From: Listeria fleischmannii subsp. fleischmannii LU2006-1
Lineage (GTDB): Bacteria > Bacillota > Bacilli > Lactobacillales > Listeriaceae
Assembly (NCBI RefSeq): GCF_000344175.1
Contig: NZ_ALWW01000013.1
Location: 13-61,883 of the forward strand
Length of the DNA: 61,871 bases
Reading direction: 5' to 3'
Below the pieces are notes generated by a model, which was not told where the DNA came from, made no database searches, and saw nothing but the letters and a program-made list of their open reading frames with translations. The first letter of the stretch is position 1. Every line of letters begins with the position of its first letter. Positions 51,915 to 60,707 of this stretch are shown here, piece after piece. The position numbers were made by a program, and so were the translations under genes.

Positions 51915-52574
51915 ATGGTTGTAAGAAAACTATTTACAGAGCAGTTAAATGAACTACATCAGCACTTGTTAAAAATGGGTGTCCTTGTAAATGAATCTAT
52001 TTTTAAAGCGGTAAAGTCCCTAGTAGAACGTGACCAATTGCTAGCTGAACAAGTAATAACGGAAGATAAAGCGATTAATGATATGGAGCTTTCGCTTGAA
52101 CAAGGCTCCTTCGAATTAATTGCCTTGCAACAACCTGTTGGAACCGATTTGCGTAAAATCGTGACCGTTTTAAAAGCCAGTTCAGACTTGGAGCGTATTG
52201 GCGACCATGCAGTTAGTATCGCAAAAGCAACTATTCAATTAGAAAGTAGTAAAGCTTTAAAACCTATTCCAGAAATTCCGGAAATGGGTGAAATCGTAAA
52301 AGTAATGCTACACGACGTTTTAAACGCTTATTTAGCCGGCGATGCTAATCGTGCTCGTGAAATTGCGGCGCGTGACAATGAAGTCGATAAACTACACCGT
52401 TTAGTTTCTAAAAAATGTATTAGTTTAATGCAAGAAGATCCAGAGCACTTAGAAGATGTGACGCACTTACTACTTGTCGCGCAAAACTTAGAACGTATTG
52501 GGGATTACATTACAAACGTTTCGGAATGGATTGTTTACTTGGAAAGCGGTGAAATTGAAGAATTGAATCAATAA
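51915..52574 (+). CDS. phoU: Phosphate transport regulator PhoU
   Basis: Three-helix-bundle repeat protein that binds metal and moderates Pst/PhoR signalling. The two repeats are seen in the motifs DLERIGDHAVSIAKAT and NLERIGDYITNVSEWI, with E..D metal ligands. ATG 51915 gives 219 residues after AAGGAGTG. The frame extends far upstream over pstB2, which is not coding in that frame. Confidence 0.94.
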   Translation: MVVRKLFTEQLNELHQHLLKMGVLVNESIFKAVKSLVERDQLLAEQVITEDKAINDMELSLEQGSFELIALQQPVGTDLRKIVTVLKASSDLERIGDHAVSIAKATIQLESSKALKPIPEIPEMGEIVKVMLHDVLNAYLAGDANRAREIAARDNEVDKLHRLVSKKCISLMQEDPEHLEDVTHLLLVAQNLERIGDYITNVSEWIVYLESGEIEELNQ

Positions 52575-52577
52575 TCA

Positions 52578-52612
52578 AAAAACGTGTTCCTAGTTGAGGG
52601 AGCGCGTTTTTG
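52578..52612 (+). terminator. Terminator of the pst-phoU operon
   Basis: AAACGTGTTCC pairs with GGGAGCGCGTTT (G-T pairs included) and ends in five T. The extended -10 TGTTATAAT of the next gene (52611-52619) directly follows. Confidence 0.78.
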
Positions 52613-52649
52613 TTATAATACAGGTAAATAAATGTGTGAGGTGAAAAGC

Positions 52650-53228
52650 ATGACTGACTTACCTAAAATTGGCAAGCCTGCAACAAATGCACTCGCGACA
52701 ATTGGTATTAAAACGCTTGAACAAGTTAAAGAATACGATGAAAAAACGCTGGCAAACTTACACGGTATCGGACCAAAAGCACTTCAAATTTTAAAGCAGA
52801 CCTTAGCTGAACGTGGATGGGCATTCCAAAATGATCCAGGCGAACAGACAGACTTCACATTAATCGCACCAACAGATTGTGACAACGCACCTAAAAAACG
52901 AATGATTCGAGATTACACCATCGCGACGGCAAAAGCGGACCGCAAAACATTAGAAGCGCTTTTAGTTGAAAACTTTGTTTGGGAAGTCCCTGGTGAATTT
53001 GAAATCCGTGGCCGAACTAAGTTTATGGATGAGCTTTTCAGCCATTCTGAACCCATCCGTTCATTAGAGCTTGAACATATTATTACGCATGGTAAATGCG
53101 GTGCATTAAATGGAGAAATGGTCACGAAGAAGGGACAACATGTTTATTTCTCCGATGTATTTGAATTTGAAAATCATGCAAAAGACGCTAAAATAACTAA
53201 AATTATTTCCTATGTGAGTATAAAATAG
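52650..53228 (+). CDS. Helix-hairpin-helix plus SnoaL-like domain protein
   Basis: A 192-residue protein. Residues 1-60 resemble a helix-hairpin-helix/RNA-polymerase-alpha-C-type domain (LPKIGKPATNALATIGIKTLEQV, LHGIGPKALQILKQTL). Residues about 85-190 look like an NTF2/SnoaL-like fold (AKADRKTLEALLVENFVWEVPGEFEIRGRTKFMDELF). Function unknown; the combination suggests a DNA-binding or DNA-related role, but that is inference. ATG 52650 follows GAGGTGAA. Stands alone between phoU and ada. Confidence 0.7.
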   Translation: MTDLPKIGKPATNALATIGIKTLEQVKEYDEKTLANLHGIGPKALQILKQTLAERGWAFQNDPGEQTDFTLIAPTDCDNAPKKRMIRDYTIATAKADRKTLEALLVENFVWEVPGEFEIRGRTKFMDELFSHSEPIRSLELEHIITHGKCGALNGEMVTKKGQHVYFSDVFEFENHAKDAKITKIISYVSIK

Positions 53229-53311
53229 TTGTTCATTTTTCGAAAGTAAAGATTGTAAAAATAGTTATACTTAAAAGAGAGGTGAAATTTAAACGTTAGG
53301 AGTCTAATAAA

Positions 53312-54361
53312 ATGATAACTTTAGCAAACAAAAAAGAAGAATTCTACCAAGCTCTTGTTGAAAAAAATCCGAATTATGATGGTGTGTTTTTTGCAGGTAT
53401 CAAAACAACCGGCGTATTCTGTCATGCGACTTGTACGGCGAAAAAACCCAAATTTGAAAACTGTGAATTTTTTTCAACCGCGGAAGAAGCTTTACTTTCT
53501 GGCTATCGCCCGTGTAAAAGGTGTGAACCGCTATCCTATCCGCATAGCATCCCGGAAGAGGTGACTTTACTTGTTGAAAAAGTGGAACAAAATCCGGAGA
53601 AAAGGTGGAAAGAAAAAGATTTTCACGAGCTTGGCCTGCATTCTGCTTCAGCTAGAAGGAAATTTAAAGAGGTTTATGGTATGACGTTCGTTCAATACGC
53701 ACGTTCTCGCCGAATGGGAATTGCATTTAAAGAAATTTCAAAAGGGGCAAAAGTGATTGATGAGCAACTAGCGGCGGGATATGAATCGGCTAGTGCTTTC
53801 AACGATGCATTTACAAAGATTATGGGCAATCCACCTAAAAAACAACACGGCAAAATGATTTATGCCAGCATTATCTCAACGCCAATTGGGCGAATGCTTA
53901 GCTTAACAGATTCAAACGGGCTTTATTTGCTTGAATTTATGAATCGGCGCGGGTTAGAACGCGAAATTGAAAAGTTGCGTCACGTACAAAATGCGCGTAT
54001 CATTCCAGGCGAAACGGAAATAAGTCGGCAATTAGCGGGGCAGTTAACTGAATATTTTCAGTCGAAACGTACGCATTTTTCCATCCCCCTTTATACAAAA
54101 GGCTCTTCTTTTCAAAAGGAAGTGTGGCGATATCTTGAGGGAATCCCGCTTGGGGAGACGCGGACATATTTAGAAATGGCGACGGAACTTGGTAATCCTA
54201 AAGCGGTTCGGGCAGTCGGAAATGCAAATGGTGCGAATCAAATTGCGATTTTAATCCCATGCCATCGTGTGGTTCGAACAAATGGGGAACTAGGCGGCTA
54301 CGGTGGGGGAGTGGAACGGAAAAAATATTTGCTTCAACTCGAAAAGTCTAAAATATTTTAG
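53312..54361 (+). CDS. ada: Ada: methylphosphotriester sensor, AraC-type activator and O6-alkylguanine methyltransferase
   Basis: Three-part DNA alkylation repair protein of 349 residues. The N-terminal zinc domain has cysteines at residues 37, 41, 68 and 71 (VFCHATC and RPCKRC), the first being the phosphotriester methyl acceptor. An AraC helix-turn-helix follows (about residues 85-185). The C-terminal methyltransferase has the active cysteine in IPCHRV near residue 317. It probably controls its own expression after methylation damage. Confidence 0.92.
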   Translation: MITLANKKEEFYQALVEKNPNYDGVFFAGIKTTGVFCHATCTAKKPKFENCEFFSTAEEALLSGYRPCKRCEPLSYPHSIPEEVTLLVEKVEQNPEKRWKEKDFHELGLHSASARRKFKEVYGMTFVQYARSRRMGIAFKEISKGAKVIDEQLAAGYESASAFNDAFTKIMGNPPKKQHGKMIYASIISTPIGRMLSLTDSNGLYLLEFMNRRGLEREIEKLRHVQNARIIPGETEISRQLAGQLTEYFQSKRTHFSIPLYTKGSSFQKEVWRYLEGIPLGETRTYLEMATELGNPKAVRAVGNANGANQIAILIPCHRVVRTNGELGGYGGGVERKKYLLQLEKSKIF

Positions 54362-54371
54362 GTTTTTTTTT
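54348..54371 (+). terminator. Weak terminator at the end of ada
   Basis: CTAAA and TTTAG (within CTAAAATATTTTAG) form a short stem overlapping the stop codon, followed by nine T. Confidence 0.4.
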
Positions 54372-54458
54372 CTGCTTTTACTTGAAAAGTTAGAGATTAT
54401 ATATTAATATATGTATATATTAGCATATAAAGAATTTCCATCACAATAGTTGCGAGAA

Positions 54459-54497
54459 TTGACAGTTTCGCGCTATCATATGAATATATGACCATAT
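54459..54497 (+). promoter_or_regulatory. Promoter and likely ArsR/SmtB operator
   Basis: TTGACA at 54459-54464 is a perfect -35. ATATG-N10-CATAT at 54478-54497 is an inverted repeat over the expected -10 region, in the style of ArsR/SmtB/CzrA operators. The upstream AT-rich stretch also contains the palindrome ATATATTAATATAT (54399-54412). Confidence 0.55.
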
Positions 54498-54515
54498 AGT
54501 AATGGAGTGAAGGAA

Positions 54516-54815
54516 ATGAATCATTCAATTTTAGATGAAGAAACACTTTTTAATGTGACTCAAATATTTAAAGCGTTAGCGGATCCAACTCGAGTACAAA
54601 TTTTAAATTTGCTTCAAGAGCGGGAGTATTCGGTGAATGAAATTGCACGGACGCTCGAATTTAACCAAACGACCGTATCACATCAATTACGTTTTTTAAA
54701 AAACCTACGTTTAGTTAAATCGCGCCGCCAAGGAACAACGATTTTTTATTCACAAGATGATAACCACGTTCTGGAGCTACTTGCTCAAGCCATTCGCCAT
54801 GTTCACCACGAGTAG
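54516..54815 (+). CDS. ArsR/SmtB-family metal-sensing repressor (CzrA-like)
   Basis: A 99-residue winged-helix repressor. The DNA-binding helices are in [42 protein letters not shown]. The C-terminal helix carries the alpha-5 zinc-sensing set D-x-H and H-x2-H ([10 protein letters not shown] and IRHVHHE), as in CzrA and SmtB. No alpha-3N CxC site is present, so Zn/Co sensing is more likely than Cd/Pb sensing by CadC. ATG 54516 lies 9 bases after GGAG; GTG 54507 is too close. It precedes the metal ATPase by 35 bases and probably represses both. Confidence 0.88.
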   Translation: MNHSILDEETLFNVTQIFKALADPTRVQILNLLQEREYSVNEIARTLEFNQTTVSHQLRFLKNLRLVKSRRQGTTIFYSQDDNHVLELLAQAIRHVHHE

Positions 54816-54850
54816 ATGCGCGCGCTAATTCAGAAAGGACGGGGTTTATC

Positions 54851-56927
54851 ATGACAGAATATCGTCTAAAAGGACTCTCGTGCGCACATTGCTCACAAGA
54901 ATTAGAAATGGAAATTAAAAAGCTAAAGCATGCCGGGGACGCTAAAATTCAGTACAACACAGCGAAATTAGTATTACCGGAAAATGTAGCGCTAAAAGAT
55001 GTAGAACAAATTTTGCAAACTGAAAAAGTTAGTATCATTAAAGAAGAGAGCGACGAACATCAGCATGACGCCAGTGATAAAAAATTGCTTTTTCAAATCA
55101 TGATATCTACAGTCCTCTTTTTTGTGGCCTTTCTTTTGGAAGGAAAAATAGCAACGAGTCTTTCGTTTGTCATTTATTTTGCAGCAGCAGCGCTTAGTGG
55201 CTACGAGACTTTCTTTAAGGGAGCCAAAAACCTCTTCCGTTTTAAATTTACAATTGATACCCTCATGACAATCGCCCTAGTAGGTGCCTTCGCAATTGGA
55301 GACTACAAAGAAGGAACTGTCGTAGCCATTTTATTCGGCGTAAACGAGTATCTGGAAGGTTTTGGCATGCGGCAAGCGCGCAAATCGATGTCCGAATTAT
55401 TAAAAGTGGCCCCTAAAACGGCAACGCGGATTTCAGATGGCGTGATGGAAACTGTTCTTACGGAAGATTTACAACTCCGGGACACCGTTTTAATCAAAGC
55501 GGGTGAAAAAGTTCCATCCGATGCGGTACTTGTATCTGGTGTGAGCTCCTTTAACGAGGCGGCGATTACGGGTGAGTCAATGCCTGTTGAAAAGCAAGTG
55601 GGCGATGCGCTTTTTGGTGGTGCCATCAATAACGAAGGAACCGTTCAAGCTGAAATAACAGCCCTTTACGAGGATTCCTCACTTGCGAAAATTTTGCATC
55701 TTGTGGAAGAAGCGCAGGAAACAAAAACAAAGACAGAGCTTTTTATTGATAAATTTGCCCGTTATTATACACCTGCCATTTTAATTTTCGCTATTTTAAT
55801 TACGATTGTGCCACCACTTTTCTTCGGGGCGGCTTGGGGAACTTGGGTATATGAGGGGCTAGCGGTACTTATTATTGGTTGCCCATGTGCGCTTATTTTA
55901 TCTTCTCCCGTCGCCATTGTTTCCGGGATAACGCGAAGTGCGAAAAATGGCGTTCTCATAAAAGGTGGCGTATATCTTGAACAGCTCGGAAAAATTCGGC
56001 AAATCGCTTTTGATAAAACCGGAACTTTAACAGCAGGAGAGCCAGTGGTAGCAGAAACCATCACGTATCACGACACATTCTTTGACATTGCCTACCGCAT
56101 GGAGAGCGAGTCGAACCACCCGATTGCGCAAGCTGTTCGTGAAAAAGTTCAATCTTCTTTAGAAAAAAAAGGCCAAATGGAGCGTCTGCAAACTATTGCT
56201 GGAAAAGGACTTGAAGGCGTTTTAAATGGCGTTACCTATTTTGCCGGCAATGAAAGTCAAATCCCGCCTGAATTATGGGAAAAAGATGCCAAAAATGATG
56301 TGACTCGTCTTAAAGAAGCCGGTTATACAGTTGTCATTGTCGCGTCTGAATCAGCTATTTTAGGAATGTTTGGCGTTCGTGACGCTTTGCGCGCGGAAAG
56401 CAAACAACTCATTTCTGATTTACATCATCTAGGAATTAAAAATACCATCATGCTAACAGGAGACCATGCTAAGACAAGCAAAAAAAGTAGCAGATGAAGT
56501 TGGCATTGATACGTTTTATGCTGATTTACTACCAGAAGAAAAACTATCCAAAATTCGCCAAATACAGTCGGATTCAGGCAAAGTTGCTATGGTTGGTGAT
56601 GGCATAAATGATTCCCCTGCCCTGGTTACAGCTGACTTAGGAATTGCCATGGGACAAGGAACGGATAGCGCAATTGAAGTTGCAGACATCGTTTTAATGC
56701 AAAATCACCTAGGGAAACTGCCTTTAACTATTAAAATTGCGAAGAAAGTACGGAAAGTTATCGCTTTTAATATAACATTCGCTTTAGGTTTAAAGGCTAT
56801 TGCTTTATTATTAACACTACCCGGACTCTTAACACTTTGGATGGCGATTTTAGCCGATATGGGGGCAACCATTATTGTAACCTTACTTGGACTCACCATT
56901 TTAATTCGCTCCAGAGAAGAAAAATAA
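54851..56927 (+). pseudogene. P1B-type Zn/Cd/Pb-exporting ATPase, one-base frameshift
   Basis: Heavy-metal exporter of about 692 residues when repaired. It has an N-terminal metal-binding domain with CAHC, transmembrane CPC motif (IGCPCALILSSP), phosphorylation motif DKTGTLT, nucleotide-binding SNHPIAQ and hinge VGDGINDSPAL. The reading frame breaks between 56464 and 56490. In the first frame it stops shortly after MLTGDHAK. Dropping one A in GCTAAGACAAGC (56468-56471) gives GDHARQAKKVADEVGI and joins the second frame. The break falls before the hinge region, so the truncated product would be inactive. The A-run there is only two bases, so a real mutation is possible as well as a sequencing error. 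Confidence 0.87.
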
Positions 56928-56935
56928 TTAAGAAG

Positions 56936-56962
56936 ACTAGCTTTTTCAATCGAAAAGCTAGT
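56936..56962 (+). repeat. First copy of a 27-bp terminator hairpin
   Basis: ACTAGCTTTT (56936-56945) pairs with AAAAGCTAGT (56953-56962). The same 27 bases recur at 57140-57166. This copy, just after the ATPase stop, has lost the T-run and runs straight into a 15-bp inverted repeat. Confidence 0.9.
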
Positions 56963-57085
56963 CAGACTGCTGACAAACGGCAATCTTCGTTGTTAGTGTC
57001 CTCCGTTCCGGTGCTCACGTACAAAAGTACGCTCCGCTCCGGTACAGAGGCACTGCCTAGAATCTCACCATTTGTCAGCAGTCTG
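56963..57085. repeat. MITE-like nested palindromic element
   Basis: 123 bp bounded by perfect 15-bp inverted repeats: CAGACTGCTGACAAA (56963-56977) and TTTGTCAGCAGTCTG (57071-57085). Inside, successive arms also pair: GGCA/TGCC, AGTGTCCTC/GAGGCACT (56995-57003 and 57047-57054), CCGG/CCGG (57008 and 57039), and the tip CGTAC-AAAA-GTACG (57018-57031). TCTCACCA (57063-57070) can also pair with TGGTGAGA (57090-57097), overlapping the right arm's loop. The interior is visibly more GC-rich than its surroundings and has no credible gene. The element lies exactly between two copies of a 27-bp hairpin. Confidence 0.82.
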
Positions 57086-57139
57086 ATTTTGGTGAGAAGC
57101 GTTTTGTTTTACGTAAACTTTGAGTTTTTCTACAAGCTA

Positions 57140-57171
57140 ACTAGCTTTTTCAATCGAAAAGCTAGTTTTTT
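57140..57171 (+). terminator. Second copy of the 27-bp hairpin with T-run
   Basis: Identical to 56936-56962 and followed by TTTTTT, so this copy is a working intrinsic terminator for the metal-export operon or for the element. Confidence 0.88.
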
Positions 57172-57211
57172 ATGGTAAAGTAAACATAAATAAATCTTGG
57201 GAGGAAAAGTA

Positions 57212-57598
57212 GTGAAAAAATTGACGGCACAACAGAAAACACTCGTGATAATCGGGATTATCTTGATGATTGCGGTGACGATTTTTGGAATTATTTGGAA
57301 TAATCAATTGGCAGTTGTCATTATACTTGGAGTCGTTCAATTTATACTGATTCAAGCAGTTTGCTATGTCGGTATTTATTCACAAATGAAAGTAGGAACC
57401 TCACGAGGAACAAAGCTATTTAGTTGGGGAATTTTAACAACCATTGTATTTGCTGCCATCATCGCGATTTTTGCACCTGATAATTTCCGTTCTTACTCGG
57501 GCGCAATTATTGCTCTTCTTGGGTATGGCTCTGCACTTATCATGCGCGAGGTGGAAAATACGAATCCGGCTAATAAAAAACAAAAACGTGAAGAATAA
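57212..57598 (+). CDS. Small polytopic membrane protein of unknown function
   Basis: A 128-residue protein with about four hydrophobic helices (IIGIILMIAVTIFGIIWN, LAVVIILGVVQFILIQAVCYVGI, ILTTIVFAAIIAIFA, AIIALLGYGSALIM) and a charged C-terminus. I do not recognise the family. GTG 57212 follows GGGAGG; the upstream TTG 57197 overlaps that RBS. It is followed 20 bases later by the HD-domain gene. Confidence 0.75.
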   Translation: MKKLTAQQKTLVIIGIILMIAVTIFGIIWNNQLAVVIILGVVQFILIQAVCYVGIYSQMKVGTSRGTKLFSWGILTTIVFAAIIAIFAPDNFRSYSGAIIALLGYGSALIMREVENTNPANKKQKREE

Positions 57599-57618
57599 TA
57601 GATGGAAGGGTGATTTTG

Positions 57619-58266
57619 ATGGGAATTCATCAGTATTTTCAAAGTTTATCGGATCTGGAAAACATTTATCGTTGCCCAGGTAAATTTAAATATCAAGAGC
57701 ACTCGGTTGCAGAACATTCATTCAAAGTAACACAAATTGCCCAATTTTTTGGAAATGTGGAAGAACAGGCTGGGAACACAGTAAATTGGCGTGGCCTTTA
57801 TGAGCGCGCGCTAAATCATGACTATTCAGAACTATTTATTGGTGATATTAAAACACCCGTCAAATATGCAACAACAGAACTACGCGAAATGCTTTCAGAA
57901 GTGGAAGAAAGTATGACGCAAAATTTTATCGAACGAGAAATACCAAATGAATTTCAACCGATTTATCGCCATTTATTAAAAGAAGGAAAAGACACAACAC
58001 TTGAAGGGAAAATCCTAGCCATTTCAGACAAAGTAGATTTATTATACGAATCTTTTGGCGAAATTCGTAAAGGGAATCCAGAAAATATTTTTGTTGAAAT
58101 TTATAGTGAGGCGTTAGCAACGATTTATGAATATCGAGATATGGAAAGTGTTAAATATTTCTTACGTGAAATTTTGCCTGATATGCTAGGAGAAAAGGGA
58201 ATTCGCAAAACGGACTTGCCTGAATTAACGGCCGAAATAACAACTAAAGCGCTCCGCGGGGAATGA
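57619..58266 (+). CDS. HD-domain 5'-deoxynucleotidase (YfbR-like)
   Basis: A 215-residue HD hydrolase. Metal ligands: histidines in EHSVAEHSFKV, HD-type pair in LNHDYSELFIGDIKTPVKY, and the distal aspartate in AISDKVDLLYE. This pattern is that of YfbR-type enzymes that remove phosphate from dNMPs. ATG 57619 follows GGAAGGGTG by about 9 bases. The related genes next to it offer no further hint of its role. Confidence 0.85.
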   Translation: MGIHQYFQSLSDLENIYRCPGKFKYQEHSVAEHSFKVTQIAQFFGNVEEQAGNTVNWRGLYERALNHDYSELFIGDIKTPVKYATTELREMLSEVEESMTQNFIEREIPNEFQPIYRHLLKEGKDTTLEGKILAISDKVDLLYESFGEIRKGNPENIFVEIYSEALATIYEYRDMESVKYFLREILPDMLGEKGIRKTDLPELTAEITTKALRGE

Positions 58267-58293
58267 AACTTGTGAAATAAGAGAGGAAGATGA

Positions 58294-58542
58294 ATGATGC
58301 TTGACCAAATAATATCGGCAATTATCTTCCCAGGCTTACTTATTATTATCTTAGCGCGCGTGACATTAAATCGCTACGTCGCTTTATTTTTAATGGTAGG
58401 GCTGATTGCCGCTAGCGCTAAACTTGGTTACACGGATACATGGTGGCTCATTATCATCGATGCTTTTTCCATGACAGTAGGGTTTATAGTGGCGACAACA
58501 ATGCTTAAGCGGATTCGAAGTCGCGAGGAAGCACATAAATAG
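58294..58542 (+). CDS. csbA: CsbA family small membrane protein
   Basis: An 82-residue protein with two or three membrane helices. Similar in pattern to B. subtilis CsbA (LFPFxL...RVTFNHYVA here IFPGLLIIILARVTLNRYVA), which is also directly upstream of uvrBA and is part of the sigma-B regulon. I see no clear sigma-B promoter here. Start ATG 58294 or 58297. Function unknown. Confidence 0.8.
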   Translation: MMLDQIISAIIFPGLLIIILARVTLNRYVALFLMVGLIAASAKLGYTDTWWLIIIDAFSMTVGFIVATTMLKRIRSREEAHK

Positions 58543-58576
58543 GTAAATCCGCAATCTAGTGGTAAAATAAAAAAAG

Positions 58577-58611
58577 GAAGGACGTAATCATATGGATTGC
58601 GTTCTTTCTGT
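58577..58611 (+). other. Hairpin between csbA and uvrB
   Basis: GAAGGACGTAATC pairs with GATTGCGTTCTTTC including G-T pairs, loop ATATG. There is no T-run. It lies just upstream of a true terminator. Confidence 0.5.
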
Positions 58612-58616
58612 CGTTA

Positions 58617-58645
58617 TAAAAAAACCGAACGTATTTTCGGTTTTT
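58617..58645 (+). terminator. Terminator after csbA
   Basis: AAAAACCGAA pairs with TTCGGTTTTT around a 6-base loop. The stem overlaps a LexA-like site. Confidence 0.88.
58626..58639 (+). promoter_or_regulatory. LexA (SOS) box upstream of uvrB
   Basis: CGAACGTATTTTCG matches the Gram-positive LexA consensus CGAACRNRYGTTCG at all positions but one (T for G in the second half). It lies about 35 bp upstream of the possible -10 TAAAAT (near 58671) and about 88 bp before the uvrB start. uvrBA is an SOS operon in related bacteria. Confidence 0.6.
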
Positions 58646-58726
58646 GCTAGGAGAAGTTTCTTTTTTATGGTAAAATAAAGAGGCTGATAATGGGAAGAAA
58701 ATGAAGCCTGAATGGGGGAACTCACA

Positions 58727-60700
58727 TTGACCGATAAATTTGAACTCGTTTCAGAATATAAACCATCTGGAGATCAGCCGCGTGCAATCGAGCGATTAGT
58801 GGCTGGATTAAATAACGGGCTAAAACATCAAACTTTGCTTGGGGCAACGGGGACAGGTAAGACGTTTACAGTGTCCAATGTTATCCAAGAAGTAAATAAA
58901 CCAACGCTTATTATGGCGCATAATAAAACACTTGCAGGTCAGCTTTACAGCGAATTTAAGGAATTTTTTCCAAATAATGCGGTAGAGTATTTTGTTAGTT
59001 ATTATGATTATTATCAACCAGAGGCTTATGTACCTCAAAGTGACACATATATTGAAAAAGACGCGAGTATTAACGATGAAATTGATAAATTACGTCACTC
59101 AGCGACAGCATCTTTACTAGAGCGGCGCGACGTTATTATTATCGCTAGTGTATCTTGTATATACGGTTTAGGGGCCCCGGAAGAGTACCGGGAACTTGTT
59201 GTATCACTTCGTCCGGGAATGGAAATTAGTCGAGATAAATTATTACGTCGTTTAGTGGACATCCAGTATGACCGAAACGATATAGACTTCCAGCGGGGAC
59301 GTTTTCGTGTGCGCGGAGACGTTGTCGAAATTTTTCCAGCTTCTCGTGACGAACACTGTATTCGTGTTGAATTTTTTGGCGATGAAATTGAACGAATTCG
59401 AGAAGTAGATGCGCTTACTGGAGAAATTACTGGTGAGCGGGAACACATTTCTATTTTCCCGGCATCTCACTTTGTTACGCGTCCAGATACGCTAAAACAA
59501 GCAATTGGTAATATTAAAATAGAGCTAGAAGAACGTCTTAAAGTGCTCCGCTCAGAAAATAAACTTTTAGAAGCACAACGTTTGGAACAGAGAACCAACT
59601 ATGATCTTGAAATGATGGAAGAAATGGGTTATTGTTCAGGAATTGAAAACTATTCCAGACATTTAGCGCACCGTCCTGCGGGTTCAACGCCGTATACGCT
59701 CCTTGATTATTTCCCAGATGATTTTCAAATCGTTATCGATGAATCACATGTGACCATGCCACAAATTCGTGGGATGTATAACGGTGACCAAGCGCGTAAA
59801 CAGATGCTAGTCGACCACGGCTTCCGTTTGCCATCAGCGCTTGACAATCGCCCGTTACGATTAGAAGAGTTTGAAAAACATATTAATCAAATCATGTTTA
59901 TTTCCGCAACCCCAGGACCGTATGAACTCGAAAAAAATCCGGATGTCATCGAACAAATTATACGTCCAACTGGATTACTTGACCCTGTTGTTGAAATTAG
60001 ACCGATTGAAGGTCAAATTGATGATTTAATGGATGAAATTAATGAGCGCACAGAAAAAGATGAACGGGTGCTAGTCACAACACTAACCAAAAAAATGGCT
60101 GAAGATTTAACAGATTACCTAAAAGAAGCCGGCGTAAAAGTACAATATCTGCATTCTGAAGTGAAAACACTTGAACGAATCGAAATCATTCGCGATTTGC
60201 GGCTTGGTGTATTCGATGTTTTAGTGGGAATCAATTTGCTTCGTGAGGGAATTGATCTACCAGAAGTTTCCCTAGTCGCTATTTTAGATGCGGATAAAGA
60301 AGGTTTCTTACGTTCTGAACGTTCACTTATCCAAACCATGGGACGTGCCGCAAGAAATGAGCACGGAAGAGTTATTATGTATGCCGATAAAATTACCGAC
60401 TCAATGCGAGTATCGATGGAAGAGACAGAGCGTCGTCGTACCATCCAAGAAGCCTATAATAAAGAACATGGCATTACGCCAAAAACAATACGCAAAGAAA
60501 TTAGAGGTGTTATCGCGGCGACAACAGCTGTCGAAGGAGCAGAAGAAGCTCGTCCAGACTTAAGTAAACTTACAAAACAAGAACGTAGCCAACTAATTGA
60601 AGATATGGAACACGAAATGAAAGCAGCGGCTAAAGCACTTGATTTCGAACGCGCTGCAGAACTTCGCGATGCATTACTCGAACTAAAAGCGGAAGGATGA
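58727..60700 (+). CDS. uvrB: Excinuclease ABC subunit B
   Basis: Damage-verifying helicase-like subunit of nucleotide excision repair. Walker A is [12 protein letters not shown]; the beta-hairpin region [16 protein letters not shown]-type sequence follows, with [13 protein letters not shown], Walker B VIDESHV, helicase motif [19 protein letters not shown] and the C-terminal UVR domain [29 protein letters not shown] 58727 gives 657 residues and follows GGGGG by 8 bases; the ATG 58712 is upstream of that RBS. Confidence 0.95.
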   Translation: MTDKFELVSEYKPSGDQPRAIERLVAGLNNGLKHQTLLGATGTGKTFTVSNVIQEVNKPTLIMAHNKTLAGQLYSEFKEFFPNNAVEYFVSYYDYYQPEAYVPQSDTYIEKDASINDEIDKLRHSATASLLERRDVIIIASVSCIYGLGAPEEYRELVVSLRPGMEISRDKLLRRLVDIQYDRNDIDFQRGRFRVRGDVVEIFPASRDEHCIRVEFFGDEIERIREVDALTGEITGEREHISIFPASHFVTRPDTLKQAIGNIKIELEERLKVLRSENKLLEAQRLEQRTNYDLEMMEEMGYCSGIENYSRHLAHRPAGSTPYTLLDYFPDDFQIVIDESHVTMPQIRGMYNGDQARKQMLVDHGFRLPSALDNRPLRLEEFEKHINQIMFISATPGPYELEKNPDVIEQIIRPTGLLDPVVEIRPIEGQIDDLMDEINERTEKDERVLVTTLTKKMAEDLTDYLKEAGVKVQYLHSEVKTLERIEIIRDLRLGVFDVLVGINLLREGIDLPEVSLVAILDADKEGFLRSERSLIQTMGRAARNEHGRVIMYADKITDSMRVSMEETERRRTIQEAYNKEHGITPKTIRKEIRGVIAATTAVEGAEEARPDLSKLTKQERSQLIEDMEHEMKAAAKALDFERAAELRDALLELKAEG

Positions 60701-60707
60701 AACGAAT

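Noticed and set aside
56837-57178. Open frame of 113 codons over the palindromic repeat
   Set aside because: It reads through the end of the metal ATPase and both hairpins, has no RBS and gives low-complexity sequence repeated at both ends.
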